Assembly (NCBI RefSeq): GCF_003097315.1 | Contig: NZ_QDDL01000005.1 | Coordinates: 305,843-369,842 of the forward strand | Direction: 5' to 3' | Length of the DNA: 64,000 nt | Source of the DNA: Pelagibaculum spongiae | GTDB lineage: Bacteria > Pseudomonadota > Gammaproteobacteria > Enterobacterales > Pelagibaculaceae | Shown here: piece after piece, positions 46,128 through 56,449 of the stretch | How the letters are laid out: every line of letters starts with the position of its first letter | Position numbering within the stretch: position 1 is the first letter of the stretch | The notes under the pieces: model-generated | Seen by the model: only the letters and a program-made list of their open reading frames with translations | Databases searched by the model: none | What the model was told of the DNA's origin: nothing | Program-made: the position numbers and the translations under genes

Positions 46128-47192
46128 ATGTCAGAACTTAAGAATGATCGTTACTTACGGGCCTTGCTGCGCCAGCCTGTAGATTGCACCCCGGTCTGGA
46201 TGATGCGTCAGGCGGGTCGTTATCTGCCAGAGTATCGCGCCACTCGTGAGCAAGCAGGTAGCTTTATGGATCTGTGCCGCAATGCAGATTTGGCTTGTGA
46301 AGTAACCCTTCAGCCACTGCGTCGCTATGCACTGGATGCTGCGATTCTGTTTTCCGATATTTTAACCATCCCTGATGCAATGGGCCTGGGCTTGTACTTC
46401 ACACCAGGTGAAGGTCCTAAGTTTGAACGGCCATTGCGTGATCTAAAAGCAATCGAGCAGCTGCCGATTCCTGATCCAGAAGGTGAGCTGCAATATGTAA
46501 TGAATGCAGTTCGCACCATTCGCCGTGAATTAAATGGCGATGTTCCTTTGATTGGTTTCTCTGGCTCTCCATGGACCCTTGCTACTTACATGGTTGAAGG
46601 GGGTTCATCGAAGACCTTCGCAACTATCAAGCGAATGGCTTATGACCAGCCAGCCATGCTGCATTTGTTGCTGAGCAAGTTAGCTGAGTCAGTCACCAGC
46701 TATTTGAATGCACAGATTAAAGCTGGTGCTCAAGCGGTACAGATTTTCGATACCTGGGGCGGTGCGTTATCTGAACAGGCTTATAAAGATTTCTCTTTGC
46801 AGTACATGCAAAAAATCGTTGATGGCTTAATCCGTGAACATGACGGTCGCAAAGTTCCTGTGGTGGTATTCACCAAGAACGGTGGCCTGTGGCTAGAAAC
46901 CATTGCAGATATTGGTTGTGACGGTATTGGTCTGGATTGGACGATTGATATTGGCAAGGCACGCTCACGTATCGGTGCCAAAGCTGCATTGCAGGGCAAT
47001 ATGGACCCAGCAGTTCTGTACAGCTCACCGGATTCCATTCGCGCCGAAGTAGGGCGAATTTTGGAAGCTTATGGCAAGGGAACCGGTCATATCTTCAATT
47101 TGGGTCATGGCATTACGCCAGAAGTTGATCCAGAGAATGCAGGCGTATTTATTGAAGCGGTGCATGAATTAAGCGCGAAGTATCACGCTTAA
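46128..47192 (+). CDS. hemE: Uroporphyrinogen decarboxylase
   Basis: Decarboxylates the four acetate side chains of uroporphyrinogen III to coproporphyrinogen III. 354 residues, standard length. Signature [16 protein letters not shown] at the N-terminus holds the substrate-binding arginines. [15 protein letters not shown] carries the catalytic aspartate, and [16 protein letters not shown] and [17 protein letters not shown] are also conserved. Its own terminator follows, so monocistronic. Confidence 0.97.
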   Translation: MSELKNDRYLRALLRQPVDCTPVWMMRQAGRYLPEYRATREQAGSFMDLCRNADLACEVTLQPLRRYALDAAILFSDILTIPDAMGLGLYFTPGEGPKFERPLRDLKAIEQLPIPDPEGELQYVMNAVRTIRRELNGDVPLIGFSGSPWTLATYMVEGGSSKTFATIKRMAYDQPAMLHLLLSKLAESVTSYLNAQIKAGAQAVQIFDTWGGALSEQAYKDFSLQYMQKIVDGLIREHDGRKVPVVVFTKNGGLWLETIADIGCDGIGLDWTIDIGKARSRIGAKAALQGNMDPAVLYSSPDSIRAEVGRILEAYGKGTGHIFNLGHGITPEVDPENAGVFIEAVHELSAKYHA

Positions 47193-47256
47193 ATGCTGCA
47201 TGCATTTAATGATGCGCTATCGATCATGAAGATCGGTTAGCCAAGCATTTTTAATG

Positions 47257-47294
47257 AAACCTCTGTTGATGTTGAATCAGCAGGGGTTTTTTTA
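47257..47294 (+). terminator. hemE terminator
   Basis: Stem AAACCTCTGTTGAT/ATCAGCAGGGGTTT with G-U pairs, followed by a T run. Confidence 0.8.
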
Positions 47295-47302
47295 TGCTTA
47301 TT

Positions 47303-47668
47303 TTAAGGCTCATAATAAAAGCTGATGCTCGCTGATGAAATGCCTGCAGAGAATACATAAGGTAAAAAATCATGGCGATTCAACAGATAGAAAAACATAG
47401 CAGTTATAGCAGCGCCAAATAACCCACATGCGACGGGAGCAACTCTTTGATTCTGAATGCTGTTTCGTTGGTCACTTAGTAACATTTTATCTTTAATGTA
47501 ATGGTTTCTGAATACTGGCAGCCTAATTGTGATAGGCATAATCGCAACACCAAAAGCAAAAGAGCTTAACAAAAACAGCGGTTGAATTTTATTTCCATGG
47601 AGGTGGAATATAAAAGTAAAAAAAGCAACGGTTACTATAGCGAGTAATAAGGAAGATAAATATTTCAT
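47303..47668 (-). CDS. Small integral membrane protein
   Basis: 121 residues with about four hydrophobic helices (SSLLLAIVTVAFFTFIFHL, LFLLSSFAFGVAIMPI, VACGLFGAAITAMFFYLL, YVFSAGISSASISFYY). No family recognised. Convergent with hemE and preceded by a gap of about 250 bp that holds nothing I recognise. Confidence 0.5.
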   Translation of the reverse strand: MKYLSSLLLAIVTVAFFTFIFHLHGNKIQPLFLLSSFAFGVAIMPITIRLPVFRNHYIKDKMLLSDQRNSIQNQRVAPVACGLFGAAITAMFFYLLNRHDFLPYVFSAGISSASISFYYEP

Positions 47669-47919
47669 GCTTCTCTAATTTGATAATGGTTGTGCAGTAA
47701 TAAATAATTACTAGTGATTTTAAACGAGCACACGCTTCTTCTTGCGCGTGAAGTTTAGTAGCACATTAAGGCAGTTTACGATTTTGATATTATATGGCTG
47801 TCGCCGTATTTATGGTACTTTTATCTGAGCCTGTTAATGAAGAGTCGACTTTTTCTTTAACTGCGTAACGTGATCAAACATAAAATAACAACACCGGCCA
47901 CAAGCCAGGGGGACGATTT

Positions 47920-49593
47920 ATGCAAGGGAACATGATGCCGAGCCAGTTATTGATTTCTGGTTTAATTGAGCATGCGGAAACAACGCATCCAGACGCAGAA
48001 ATCGTCAGCCGCCGCTGTGAAGGTGATATACACCGCTATACCTATCGAGACGCTGCAATGCGCTCACGCCAATTAGCCAGTGCTTTGCAAGGGTTAGGCA
48101 TTCTAGAAGGTGATCGAATTGCCACCTTAGCTTGGAATAATTATCGACATTTCGAGCTTTATTATGGGGTTTCTGGCATGGGCGCGGTATTGCATACTGT
48201 TAATCCGCGGCTGTTTTCTGATCAACTGGAATTCATCATTAATCATGCGCAAGATCGTTGGATTTTTGTTGACCTGACTTTTGTGCCATTGCTTGAATCT
48301 ATCCAGCATAAAATTAGTGGCGTTGAAGGGTTTGTTATTATGACTGACCCGCAGCATATGCCCGAAACAACGTTAGAAAATGTTCTATGTTACGAAACCT
48401 TAATTGCCAATGGTGATGAAGGTTTTGAATGGCCTATGCTCGATGAAAATCAAGCGGCCAGCCTGTGCTATACCTCCGGCACAACCGGTAATCCCAAAGG
48501 CGTTTTATACAGCCATCGCTCCACCATTATTCATGCACAGGCGGAAATTGGTCAGGAAGCACTGGGTATCAGTAATACCTGCTGCATGCTGCCAGTAGTA
48601 CCGATGTTCCATGTTAATGCTTGGGGCGTGCCTTATTCGGCAGCGATTACCGGTGCCAAGCTAGTGTTTCCGGGACCAGGTCTGGATGGCAAGTCATTAT
48701 GGGAAATGATTGAAGTTGAACAGCCGGATTTATTATTGGGTGTTCCTACGGTTTGGCTGATGTTGTTGGACCATATGGAACATATCGGCCAGCAATTAAC
48801 CTCGGTTGAAAACGTAGTGATTGGTGGTGCCGCTGCGCCATTATCGATGATTAAAAAATTCCATTATGATCACGATGCTTTTGTTGTTCATGCGTGGGGC
48901 ATGACTGAAATGTCGCCTGTCGGCACGGTAAATGCGCATACACCGGCAATGGAAAAGATGCCGTTAGAGCAACGGTTCGCATTGCAACAAAAGCAAGGTC
49001 GGCCGATTTATGGCGTCGAAATGAAAATAGTCGATGACCAAAACAATGAGCTAGAAAAAGACGGCAAGGTATTTGGCAAGCTGCTGGTTCGTGGCCCGTG
49101 GATTGTGAATCAGTATTATCGAGATAACGATCGCTCTAACTTTATTGATGGTTGGTTTGATACCGGTGATGTCGCCACCATTGACCCACAAAATTATTTG
49201 CACATTGTCGATCGTTCAAAAGATGTCATCAAATCGGGCGGTGAGTGGATCAGTTCGATTGATTTGGAAAATACTGCAGTCGGCCACCCAGACTTGCAAG
49301 AGTGCTGCGTGATTGGTGTCGCGCATGATAAATGGACTGAAAGGCCATTGCTGCTGGCAGTAAAACATTCTGATGCTCAAGTGACAGAACAGCAGGTTCT
49401 GGATTATCTCAATGATAAAGTCGCAAAATGGTGGATTCCAGACGCAGTGGTTTTTGTCGAAGAATTACCGCATACCGCAACCGGTAAATTATTAAAAACC
49501 GGTTTGCGATATGAATATCAGAATTATTTACTGGATGGCGATAGCTGTCAGTTTGATGAAGTAGAAAAAAGCCTCGAAGTTGAACCGGTATAA
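47920..49593 (+). CDS. Fatty-acyl-CoA synthetase (AMP-forming ligase)
   Basis: 557 residues. Activates a carboxylic acid via acyl-adenylate to acyl-CoA. The AMP-binding P-loop [26 protein letters not shown], the GWFDTGD motif with conserved aspartate, [15 protein letters not shown], and the C-terminal lysine in [11 protein letters not shown] are all present. Closest in type to medium- or long-chain ligases (AlkK-like). A GGGGGA ribosome-binding site precedes the ATG. The chain-length preference is unknown. Confidence 0.9.
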   Translation: MQGNMMPSQLLISGLIEHAETTHPDAEIVSRRCEGDIHRYTYRDAAMRSRQLASALQGLGILEGDRIATLAWNNYRHFELYYGVSGMGAVLHTVNPRLFSDQLEFIINHAQDRWIFVDLTFVPLLESIQHKISGVEGFVIMTDPQHMPETTLENVLCYETLIANGDEGFEWPMLDENQAASLCYTSGTTGNPKGVLYSHRSTIIHAQAEIGQEALGISNTCCMLPVVPMFHVNAWGVPYSAAITGAKLVFPGPGLDGKSLWEMIEVEQPDLLLGVPTVWLMLLDHMEHIGQQLTSVENVVIGGAAAPLSMIKKFHYDHDAFVVHAWGMTEMSPVGTVNAHTPAMEKMPLEQRFALQQKQGRPIYGVEMKIVDDQNNELEKDGKVFGKLLVRGPWIVNQYYRDNDRSNFIDGWFDTGDVATIDPQNYLHIVDRSKDVIKSGGEWISSIDLENTAVGHPDLQECCVIGVAHDKWTERPLLLAVKHSDAQVTEQQVLDYLNDKVAKWWIPDAVVFVEELPHTATGKLLKTGLRYEYQNYLLDGDSCQFDEVEKSLEVEPV

Positions 49594-49594
49594 A

Positions 49595-50092
49595 TTATTC
49601 CCCAGATAATTTAATAACTGGATCGGATAATTTAATTTTTCCACTTTGCAAGATTTTTGCACACAAGCCGCCATGGCCTAGCATGGCGGCAACACCATTT
49701 TCTCCCAGCACTTTCTCCATTCTTCCACAAGGATGGCATTGTGCGGTCGCTTCAAATATTGCATCACCAATTTGAAACTTTTGATGACGTAATGCATGCA
49801 GGTTAATTCCAGACAGTACTAAATTTCGCCGTAGCATTTCTGGTTGAATCGGTTTTTGAATTAACTGTTCAATTAGCTGGATATATTCCTGGCTGATCAG
49901 AGTGATTTGCCGGGCGCTGCCAGGTGTTTTCTGACTGCGATGATCGCCTTCAAAGCCAAGCCCTTCTATTGCAGTGGCTTGCTCAACGATGCGCATTGGT
50001 TCTTTACGGCCAGGTCTTAAGCCAATCCATTCCAGTTGGCCGGGCTGCAAATTTTTCAGGTAGCGGTTAAATAGTCTGGCTTGAGCGTTCAT
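49595..50092 (-). CDS. MOSC domain protein
   Basis: 165 residues of the molybdenum cofactor sulfurase C-terminal superfamily. GLGFEGDHR and SARQITLISQEYIQLIE lead into LRRNLVLSGINLHAL, and the cysteine-containing AQCHPCGRM is where a persulfide or cofactor interaction is expected. Likely a small standalone MOSC protein acting on Moco or on a hydroxylated purine-type substrate. Convergent with the acyl-CoA ligase, ending two bases after it. Confidence 0.85.
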   Translation of the reverse strand: MNAQARLFNRYLKNLQPGQLEWIGLRPGRKEPMRIVEQATAIEGLGFEGDHRSQKTPGSARQITLISQEYIQLIEQLIQKPIQPEMLRRNLVLSGINLHALRHQKFQIGDAIFEATAQCHPCGRMEKVLGENGVAAMLGHGGLCAKILQSGKIKLSDPVIKLSGE

Positions 50093-50224
50093 AGTCTTTC
50101 CTAAACGAAAGAAACGTAAGTTATGGGTCTTGGATTCACTTATGGCGAAAATGTTTCATTGTCTATTTTGTAGTCATTATCTTAGTATTTGGCTCTATTA
50201 AGACTCAGGAGTATCCCAACAGTT

Positions 50225-51190
50225 ATGCCGCAGGTAGTTGCATCTGATTTCCGCCCACACTCTTTACTGAAAGGCCCACACCTGCAGACCTTGGCAGGTT
50301 TTGTTTTGGGTAAACGTATTCAGGTGCAATATCAGCGCCAGCGACTTGAATTGAATGATGGCGATTTCCTCGATCTGGATTGGGGTAAGGCATCTAATGG
50401 TTTGTTGCCAGAGGATGCGCCGCTATTGCTATTAATTCACGGGTTGGAAGGTTGTAGTGGCTCGCATTACATCAAAGCGATTAGCAGGCAGGCACTTGAG
50501 CAAAATATCCAGCCGGTAGTGCTCAACATGCGAAGCTGTAGCGGCCAGCCGAACCGTTTGCCGCGAATGTATCATTCGGGTGATACCGGTGACATTGATC
50601 GAGTCTTACGCCACTTCCAAGCCCGCTTGCCAAATCGAGCTCGCTTTGCCTGTGGCATTTCACTGGGCGGCAATCAGCTGGTGAAATATCTCGGTGAGCA
50701 AGCCGATGCTGCATTATTGAATGGTGCCTGTGCGGTTTCGGTTCCTTTCTGGCTGGCAGAATCCGGGCGACGGATTAACTCAGGTATTTCGCAAATCTAT
50801 TCTAATTATTTATTAAAATCGCTAAAGAAAAAACTGACAAAAAGAACCGACCTGAATGGTGTGACACCTGAGCTATTAAAAAACATTAAAAACTTTTATC
50901 AGTTTGACCATCAAATCACCGCCCCGATTCATGGTTTCTCTGGCATGTACGATTACTACAGCCAATCCAGTAGCCTGCCCTTTATCAAAACCATTACCAA
51001 ACCGACCTTATTAATTCAGGCACTGGATGACCCATTTATGACCGAGGCAGTTATTCCAAGGCTCCACCATTTATCTGAAACGGTCATTTTGGAACTAGCC
51101 GAGCACGGCGGCCATGCCGGGTTTATTGGCGCTGGAGGAGAGTTTTGGATGGCGAAACGGGTGGTAGAGTGGTTAAGTCTCGTTATTTAA
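50225..51190 (+). CDS. YheT-family alpha/beta hydrolase
   Basis: Start at ATG 50225 gives MPQVVASDFRPHSLLKGPHLQTL, the typical YheT N-terminus; a frame to 50189 is open but unconserved. 321 residues. Oxyanion strand LLIHGLEGCSGSHYIKA, nucleophile elbow CGISLGGNQLVKYLG, acid in QALDDPFM, and histidine in EHGGHAGFIG. A putative esterase in a COG0429-type family. Substrate unknown. Confidence 0.88.
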   Translation: MPQVVASDFRPHSLLKGPHLQTLAGFVLGKRIQVQYQRQRLELNDGDFLDLDWGKASNGLLPEDAPLLLLIHGLEGCSGSHYIKAISRQALEQNIQPVVLNMRSCSGQPNRLPRMYHSGDTGDIDRVLRHFQARLPNRARFACGISLGGNQLVKYLGEQADAALLNGACAVSVPFWLAESGRRINSGISQIYSNYLLKSLKKKLTKRTDLNGVTPELLKNIKNFYQFDHQITAPIHGFSGMYDYYSQSSSLPFIKTITKPTLLIQALDDPFMTEAVIPRLHHLSETVILELAEHGGHAGFIGAGGEFWMAKRVVEWLSLVI

Positions 51191-51206
51191 AGAAGGATAG
51201 AGTAAA

Positions 51207-52688
51207 ATGGTAGAAATTTTAAAATCCAATGCTGATATTGAAAAGTATCAGGTAAGTGTAGCAAGGTGTATTGTAGAGAAGTTAGCAACCACTGAAAATT
51301 TGATCAAAATAAATACTGATAGAGCTGAAGATTTTTTGCTAGGCAATATTGAAGATGAGTTTCTCAAAAAAATATTTTCTGAAAGAACCTATCAATTTGA
51401 AAATTGTGAGATACCTCTGTGCGCAAATGATATTGGTCCATTTGAAGATTATGGTTTTCCTCTAAAAAAAATCATTAATAAGTTAGGGGTGGTGAAATTC
51501 TATAATTGTGACGTCTATGCAGAATCGTTTACGTCAGGCACACCTGTTTTATTCGATCACTGCTTTTTTAAAAGAATATGGCAACTGCCTAATGCCAATG
51601 CTTTGGAAATGCAAGATTGTCTATATGTCGATTGTACATTTGAAGGGAAAGTACATTCGTTGGAGGGTTGGAGCGAACACTGTAAATATACCGCCCCTCA
51701 GTTTAAAGCATGCTCTTTTAGAGATAAAATTTCCGTGGTTAACTCAGAGTTTTTAAGTAAATTTTTTGTGGAATCAAAAGCTAGTAATCTTAAAGGTGCC
51801 ATGAAAAACATAGCTGTTGAAGATTCCTTATTCCATGAGAAATTTTTATGCAATGAATATGATAGTGTTGAGCTTGTTGATATAAGAGGATCTAAATTCA
51901 AATCAAAGTTTGAAATGAAATCTTGCTCTATAGATGTCATGAAACTAATTGATACTAATGTTGATGGTTTGATAGATTTTTATTCTAGTAAAATCATTTG
52001 TTTTGAAGCGAAGAAGTGTATATTTAAAGGCTTGTCTGTTTTTGAAAAATGTGTTTTTGGAAACAACGTTTCTGAGTTGAATCAAACTGCATTTTTCGAA
52101 TACGTAACTTTCTCAGGGCTAGTAAATTTTCGTAGTGCAGAGTTTTGCTCGGGATTGAAATTAGACAAAGCCAATTTTATAGAAGAAGCCAACTTCCTTG
52201 ATACGGAAGTACACCCAAAACAAACAAATAGAGAAACATTCAGGATTATAAAGCATTCTTTTGATGATGTGGGCAACTATTTAGAAGGGAATAAATATTT
52301 CGCTCTTGAAATGAAAAAATATAGGGAAGAAATTTCAAATAATCGCTGGTGGAATCAAGATCGAATAGCTTATTGGTTCAATGAAGAAATTTCAGGTTAT
52401 GGTCAAAATTATTTTAGACCAATGGAGTTGGTTATAGCGCTGGGTTTAATTAATTATTTGCTCATGGCTTGTAAAAACAGTAATTGTCTATATAAAATTC
52501 TTCCTGAATTACTCAAAAAACCTGTTGATATGATAGCAACTTTTGCCAATGATTTTGCTATGGCTATTTTCCCAATTAAGAGGTTTTTATACCCCGAAAT
52601 GGAGTTCATAAGCCTTGTTTCATATCCAATTTTTGGTGTTTTATTTTGGCAGCTTATCGTAGCCGTCAAGCGCCACACCCGGAGATGA
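51207..52688 (+). CDS. Pentapeptide-like beta-helix protein with C-terminal membrane domain
   Basis: 493 residues, clearly more AT-rich than its neighbours. Residues 90-350 have regularly spaced F/C/A-containing short units (FENCEI, FYNCDV, FDHCFF, FKACSF, FSGLVNFRSAEF) as in pentapeptide repeats or right-handed helices. FRIIKHSFDDVGNYLEGNKYF and an ISGYGQNYFRP element follow, then two hydrophobic segments near the C-terminus, an architecture seen in ion-channel-like pentapeptide proteins. It ends three bases before the next gene's GTG, so they are cotranscribed. Function unknown; may be a horizontally acquired membrane effector. Confidence 0.6.
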   Translation: MVEILKSNADIEKYQVSVARCIVEKLATTENLIKINTDRAEDFLLGNIEDEFLKKIFSERTYQFENCEIPLCANDIGPFEDYGFPLKKIINKLGVVKFYNCDVYAESFTSGTPVLFDHCFFKRIWQLPNANALEMQDCLYVDCTFEGKVHSLEGWSEHCKYTAPQFKACSFRDKISVVNSEFLSKFFVESKASNLKGAMKNIAVEDSLFHEKFLCNEYDSVELVDIRGSKFKSKFEMKSCSIDVMKLIDTNVDGLIDFYSSKIICFEAKKCIFKGLSVFEKCVFGNNVSELNQTAFFEYVTFSGLVNFRSAEFCSGLKLDKANFIEEANFLDTEVHPKQTNRETFRIIKHSFDDVGNYLEGNKYFALEMKKYREEISNNRWWNQDRIAYWFNEEISGYGQNYFRPMELVIALGLINYLLMACKNSNCLYKILPELLKKPVDMIATFANDFAMAIFPIKRFLYPEMEFISLVSYPIFGVLFWQLIVAVKRHTRR

Positions 52689-52691
52689 TCA

Positions 52692-53840
52692 GTGACTGAA
52701 TCTATCCGCATCGCCACTTTCAACGTCGCCTTCGACCGACGTAAGGCTGGCCAGTTAAACAAACAGCTGGGAAAACCATATCATCCGCAAATTAAGAAAG
52801 TGGCAGAAATCATTCAGCGGGTTCGCCCGGATATATTGCTATTAAATGAATTTGACCATGATGGTGTGGCAAAAAATACTCAGGGTATTAAAGATTTCAT
52901 TGCTAATTATTTAAATGTCTCACAACAGCCAACTGATAAAGAGTGTCTGCCGATTGATTACGGTTATTTTTACTTGGCACCGACTAATACCGGTTTGTTA
53001 GCGGAAGTCGATATTAATAATGATGGAAAAATAACCCTGCCGGGTGATGGCTATGGTTTTGGTGATTACCATGGTCAATATGGTTTTGTGCTGTTGTCGC
53101 GATATCCGCTGGATATTAAAAACGCTCGAAGCTTTCAGCAATTTTTATGGAAAGCGATGCCTGATGCTGCTTTACCTGTGAATGCTGATGGTTCGAGTTA
53201 TTACTCGGCTGAAGTGCTGGAGCAATTTCGTTTATCTTCAAAAAATCATATTGATTTGCCGGTGAACATTAACGGTAAAACAATTCATTTATTGGCCATG
53301 CACCCCACACCGCCAATTTTTCAAGGCGCAGAGCAGCGCAGTGGCCGGCGTAACCATGATGAAATTCGATTGTTTGCTGATTATATCGACCATGAAAAAT
53401 CGGCTTACCTGGTTGATGATGCCGGGCAAGCCAGTGGCTTGGCAGATGACCAGTCTTTTGTACTGCTGGGTGATTTTAATGCCGACCCGGTTGATGGCGA
53501 CAGCTTTCAAAATTCCATTATGCAGTTGTTGCAGCACCCGAAAATTAATCGCTCGGCAGCTTTGGGTGAGTTAACGCCAAAAAGCGCAGGTGGCGGGGCG
53601 GCCTTTGCCAAATCGCTGCCTCAGTTAAAACATCGGGGGAATCCGGCGCATTGCAGCCATATTTTTCCGCTGCGGCTGGATTATGTGCTGCCTTCAGTTG
53701 ACCTGAATGTGCTGAATAGCGGGGTTTATTGGTATCCGCCAGAACATGAGTTGGGCTATTTGTTTTCCAATCAAAAGTTAGAGCAGGGCAAATCCGTTGC
53801 ATCAGATCATCGATTGGTTTGGTTGGATATTCAGCGCTAA
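52692..53840 (+). CDS. Endonuclease/exonuclease/phosphatase-family protein
   Basis: 382 residues from GTG 52692. IATFNVAF and LLLNEFDHDG give the metal-binding Asn/Glu. LLAMHPTPP and VLLGDFNADPVDG are the His and Asp/Asn sites, and ASDHRLVWLDI is the terminal Asp-His. A calcium-loop-like segment DINNDGKITLPGDG lies at about residues 115-128. No signal peptide, although similar domains are often secreted. It could be a nuclease or a phosphodiesterase. Confidence 0.85.
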   Translation: MTESIRIATFNVAFDRRKAGQLNKQLGKPYHPQIKKVAEIIQRVRPDILLLNEFDHDGVAKNTQGIKDFIANYLNVSQQPTDKECLPIDYGYFYLAPTNTGLLAEVDINNDGKITLPGDGYGFGDYHGQYGFVLLSRYPLDIKNARSFQQFLWKAMPDAALPVNADGSSYYSAEVLEQFRLSSKNHIDLPVNINGKTIHLLAMHPTPPIFQGAEQRSGRRNHDEIRLFADYIDHEKSAYLVDDAGQASGLADDQSFVLLGDFNADPVDGDSFQNSIMQLLQHPKINRSAALGELTPKSAGGGAAFAKSLPQLKHRGNPAHCSHIFPLRLDYVLPSVDLNVLNSGVYWYPPEHELGYLFSNQKLEQGKSVASDHRLVWLDIQR

Positions 53841-53915
53841 TGGTCGCTATCCAGCTGAAATAAATGCTGCACAATGTTAGCTTGCTGCACAGAATTTCCA
53901 GCGTTGATATGAAGT

Positions 53916-54566
53916 ATGAGCAATATGAACTGGTGCCAGGCCATTTTACTGGATTTGGACGGAACCCTGATTGACAGTGAAGCGGGCTATGAAAAGCTGT
54001 GGAAAAAAACCGCTTCTGAGTTTGGAATCAATCTAACTGATCAGATGTACGCCCGTTTTGTGGGGGCTCGCTATGATCACTGTAAAGACTATATGGCGGA
54101 AATTGGTGGCGAAGGTTTTGACCGTGAAGTCTTTGTCGATCGGTTAGAAGTTCACGGTGCAGCGCTGTTTGAACAGGGCATGCCGCTAAAAGCAGGTGTT
54201 GAGGCTTTATTTGAAAAGCTGAATGCTGGCAATCGTCCTTTTGCTCTGGTGACTTCCTCTCGAATGGAAATTGCCCAGATGCATATGCAGCAGCACCCTT
54301 GTTTAACTGGCTTTACTACGCTGGTTACGGGTGATCAGGTCGATACTCCCAAACCAAACCCCAAGCCTTATTTAATCGCCTGTGAACGGTTAAAAATTGA
54401 ACCTTCTGCTGCATTGGGTGTTGAAGATTCCATGCCAGGTTTGCGCTCGGTTTTAGCTGCCGGTTGTAAAAGCCTGTTGATTCCAGATGGGCCGATTGAT
54501 CCACAAATTGCCGGTCAGGCGGATTATCGTTTTGACTCGTTACTGCCATTGGTGGAGCTGCTCTAA
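53916..54566 (+). CDS. HAD-superfamily phosphatase (beta-phosphoglucomutase-like)
   Basis: 216 residues. Motif I LLDLDGTLIDSE with the nucleophile aspartate, a helical cap, motif II LVTSS, motif III lysine in DTPKPNPKPY and motif IV GVEDSMPGLRS. This is the subfamily that holds sugar-phosphate phosphatases and phosphoglucomutases. Preceded by the endonuclease gene 75 bp upstream. Substrate unknown. Confidence 0.88.
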   Translation: MSNMNWCQAILLDLDGTLIDSEAGYEKLWKKTASEFGINLTDQMYARFVGARYDHCKDYMAEIGGEGFDREVFVDRLEVHGAALFEQGMPLKAGVEALFEKLNAGNRPFALVTSSRMEIAQMHMQQHPCLTGFTTLVTGDQVDTPKPNPKPYLIACERLKIEPSAALGVEDSMPGLRSVLAAGCKSLLIPDGPIDPQIAGQADYRFDSLLPLVELL

Positions 54567-54615
54567 CGTTTAACACAATAAAACACTAACAAATCCACTC
54601 TAGGGAAGATTATCT

Positions 54616-55062
54616 ATGTTGCGCCGAAACTTTTTAACTGGTTGCCTATTGGTTGCGTTTTCATTGTTAGCAAGTGGCTGCAGTGGCGAACCCGCTGAGA
54701 AAGGAATCCGTCGTTCAATTGACTTGATGATTGCAGCGGTTGAGCAGGGTAAACCCAGTCAATTTATTGAACTGATTGATAGCGGTTTTAGTGCCGACGG
54801 CCCGCATGGCCAGTTGAATAAATTCCAGAGTGGTATTTTTCTACGTAGCCAGCTGAAGCGCTATGGCCAACTATCGGTGCATTTAGTGGCATTGAATATT
54901 GAAGTGGATCCAATCTATGAAGGGCAGGCCAATGCGACGGCTGAATTATTAGTCACCGGTGGGCGAGGGCTGTTGCCAGAGAATGGTCGATTGGTGAGTG
55001 TGAAAAGCCGCTGGATTAGCCACACTACAGAATGGCGATTGCAACAGTTGGATTGGCAATAA
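54616..55062 (+). CDS. Putative lipoprotein
   Basis: 148 residues. Signal peptide with lipobox LASGC and a serine at +2, so outer-membrane sorting is possible. The mature domain of about 125 residues has the look of a small NTF2/SnoaL-like fold (IRRSIDLMIAAVEQGKPSQFIELID ... WRLQQLDW), which is a tentative impression. Lies 50 bp after the HAD gene, perhaps cotranscribed. Confidence 0.65.
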   Translation: MLRRNFLTGCLLVAFSLLASGCSGEPAEKGIRRSIDLMIAAVEQGKPSQFIELIDSGFSADGPHGQLNKFQSGIFLRSQLKRYGQLSVHLVALNIEVDPIYEGQANATAELLVTGGRGLLPENGRLVSVKSRWISHTTEWRLQQLDWQ

Positions 55063-55199
55063 AGTAATTTTGGATTATTGAAGATCATATTTTGTGAGCG
55101 AAGTACCAGTTCAGATTTAGATGTTCGTTTTAATGCGTTTTTCATTTCCAGTGCGAACATTTGTTGATTTGGCGCAAATCGCTAGCCAATTGATTTATC

Positions 55200-55390
55200 T
55201 ATAGTCGCAGCGGTTGGCACATTACCGGGCGGCTGGTTTCTACTCTCCCCCTAACCACGCCGGGTAACGCTAAACGTAATTTTATCATGCCTCTCTTTTG
55301 ATATATCGTTTTGAAGGCAGGATGCCTTCTGACATGATTGATCTTTATGTGCATATCCTTTTGGGCCGCTAATTTAGCGGCCTTTTTTTT
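55200..55390 (+). ncRNA. Candidate structured small RNA
   Basis: No gene occupies 55063-55432, yet a strong terminator (GGCCGCT/AGCGGCC plus eight T, 55364-55390) closes it on the plus strand. Upstream is a long imperfect hairpin at 55222-55267 (TTACC/GGTAA, GGCG/CGCC, TGGTT/AACCA) and a second stem GAAGGCA/TGCCTTC at 55313-55330. A TATAGT at 55200-55205 is a poor -10 candidate. It could instead be a long 3' UTR of the lipoprotein gene. Confidence 0.3.
55364..55390 (+). terminator. Rho-independent terminator
   Basis: Perfect 7-bp GC-rich stem GGCCGCT/AGCGGCC with a 5-nt loop and eight T residues. Confidence 0.9.
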
Positions 55391-55432
55391 ATTTACAGGA
55401 TGCCGGTGCGTGTATCCCCAGAGATAATGTCT

Positions 55433-56398
55433 TTACACGCTCGGTTTAGCCCGATTTTTCTTAAAGAAAAGATCTTGCGAAATCAGCATACCCGCCATCA
55501 TTAATCCACAACCAATCAATGCGCGCTCAGTCAAATGTTCGTCAAGCAACAACCAGCCACCTAAAACAGCAAATACCGCTTCTAAACTCAAAATTATTGA
55601 AGCGTGGGCAGCCGGTGCTTTTTTCTGGCCGACAATTTGTAAGGTGTAGGCAATTGCAGTCGACATTAATCCGGCATATGCCAGTGGCAGCCAAGATTTT
55701 CCAATCGCATCGATAGTGATGGTTTCAAGCGGCAGCGCCACAGCAAGACTTAATACGCCGCAAACGGCAAACTGAATTGAAGATAAAGTCAGCGTATTAT
55801 GTTTCGGCGCTAGCCAGCCCACCAGCAATACATGAGCGGCCCAAAAGACTGAACCGATCAGTTCTAGCACATCGCCCTTGTTGATTCCGCTGCCTTTTTC
55901 AATCGTCAGAAAATATAAACCTGCTAAAGCAATTAAGGCGCCAAACCAAGTGATTGAGCGAGTTTTTTGCGCAAAAAACAAACCAATCACCGGCACCAAT
56001 ACAATATAAAGCCCGGTGATAAAACCGGCTTTTCCTGCGGTGGTGTATTGCAAGCCAACTTGTTGCAATGACGCGCCACAAAATAACAACAGTCCTAGCG
56101 CTAATCCGCCGAACCAAACGCCTTTTGGTGTCGAAGTCGGGTGAGGTTTTTTATCTGGCAGCAGCCAAAGCAAAGGAAGCAGGGCCAGTGAGCCCATTAA
56201 AAAACGAATGCCGTTAAAACTGAATGGACCCAGATGCTCCATTCCCACACGCTGGGCAACAAAGGCAAAACCCCAGATTGCAGCGGTGAGCATTAAGATG
56301 GCGTCAGATTGCAGAGTTTGTCCGGCATCTGGATTATTAGAATGAGGGCTATTGCTACTCAAGCGATCAGTACTTCGGCTCATAGGATCACTATTCAA
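55433..56398 (-). CDS. EamA/DMT-superfamily exporter
   Basis: 321 residues with about ten hydrophobic helices in two EamA halves: ILMLTAAIWGFAFVAQRVGM through the AGLYFL segment, and GDVLELIGSVFWAAHVLLVGW through AVFAVLGGWLLLDEHLTERALIGCGLMMAGMLIS. Inner-membrane drug/metabolite exporter. The N-terminal 30 residues are Ser/Asn rich and cytoplasmic. Substrate not inferable. Confidence 0.9.
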   Translation of the reverse strand: MNSDPMSRSTDRLSSNSPHSNNPDAGQTLQSDAILMLTAAIWGFAFVAQRVGMEHLGPFSFNGIRFLMGSLALLPLLWLLPDKKPHPTSTPKGVWFGGLALGLLLFCGASLQQVGLQYTTAGKAGFITGLYIVLVPVIGLFFAQKTRSITWFGALIALAGLYFLTIEKGSGINKGDVLELIGSVFWAAHVLLVGWLAPKHNTLTLSSIQFAVCGVLSLAVALPLETITIDAIGKSWLPLAYAGLMSTAIAYTLQIVGQKKAPAAHASIILSLEAVFAVLGGWLLLDEHLTERALIGCGLMMAGMLISQDLFFKKNRAKPSV

Positions 56399-56449
56399 AA
56401 ATTGTGAATAGGGATTCTACATTGAAATCCAATCTTTTGAAGATAAAGG

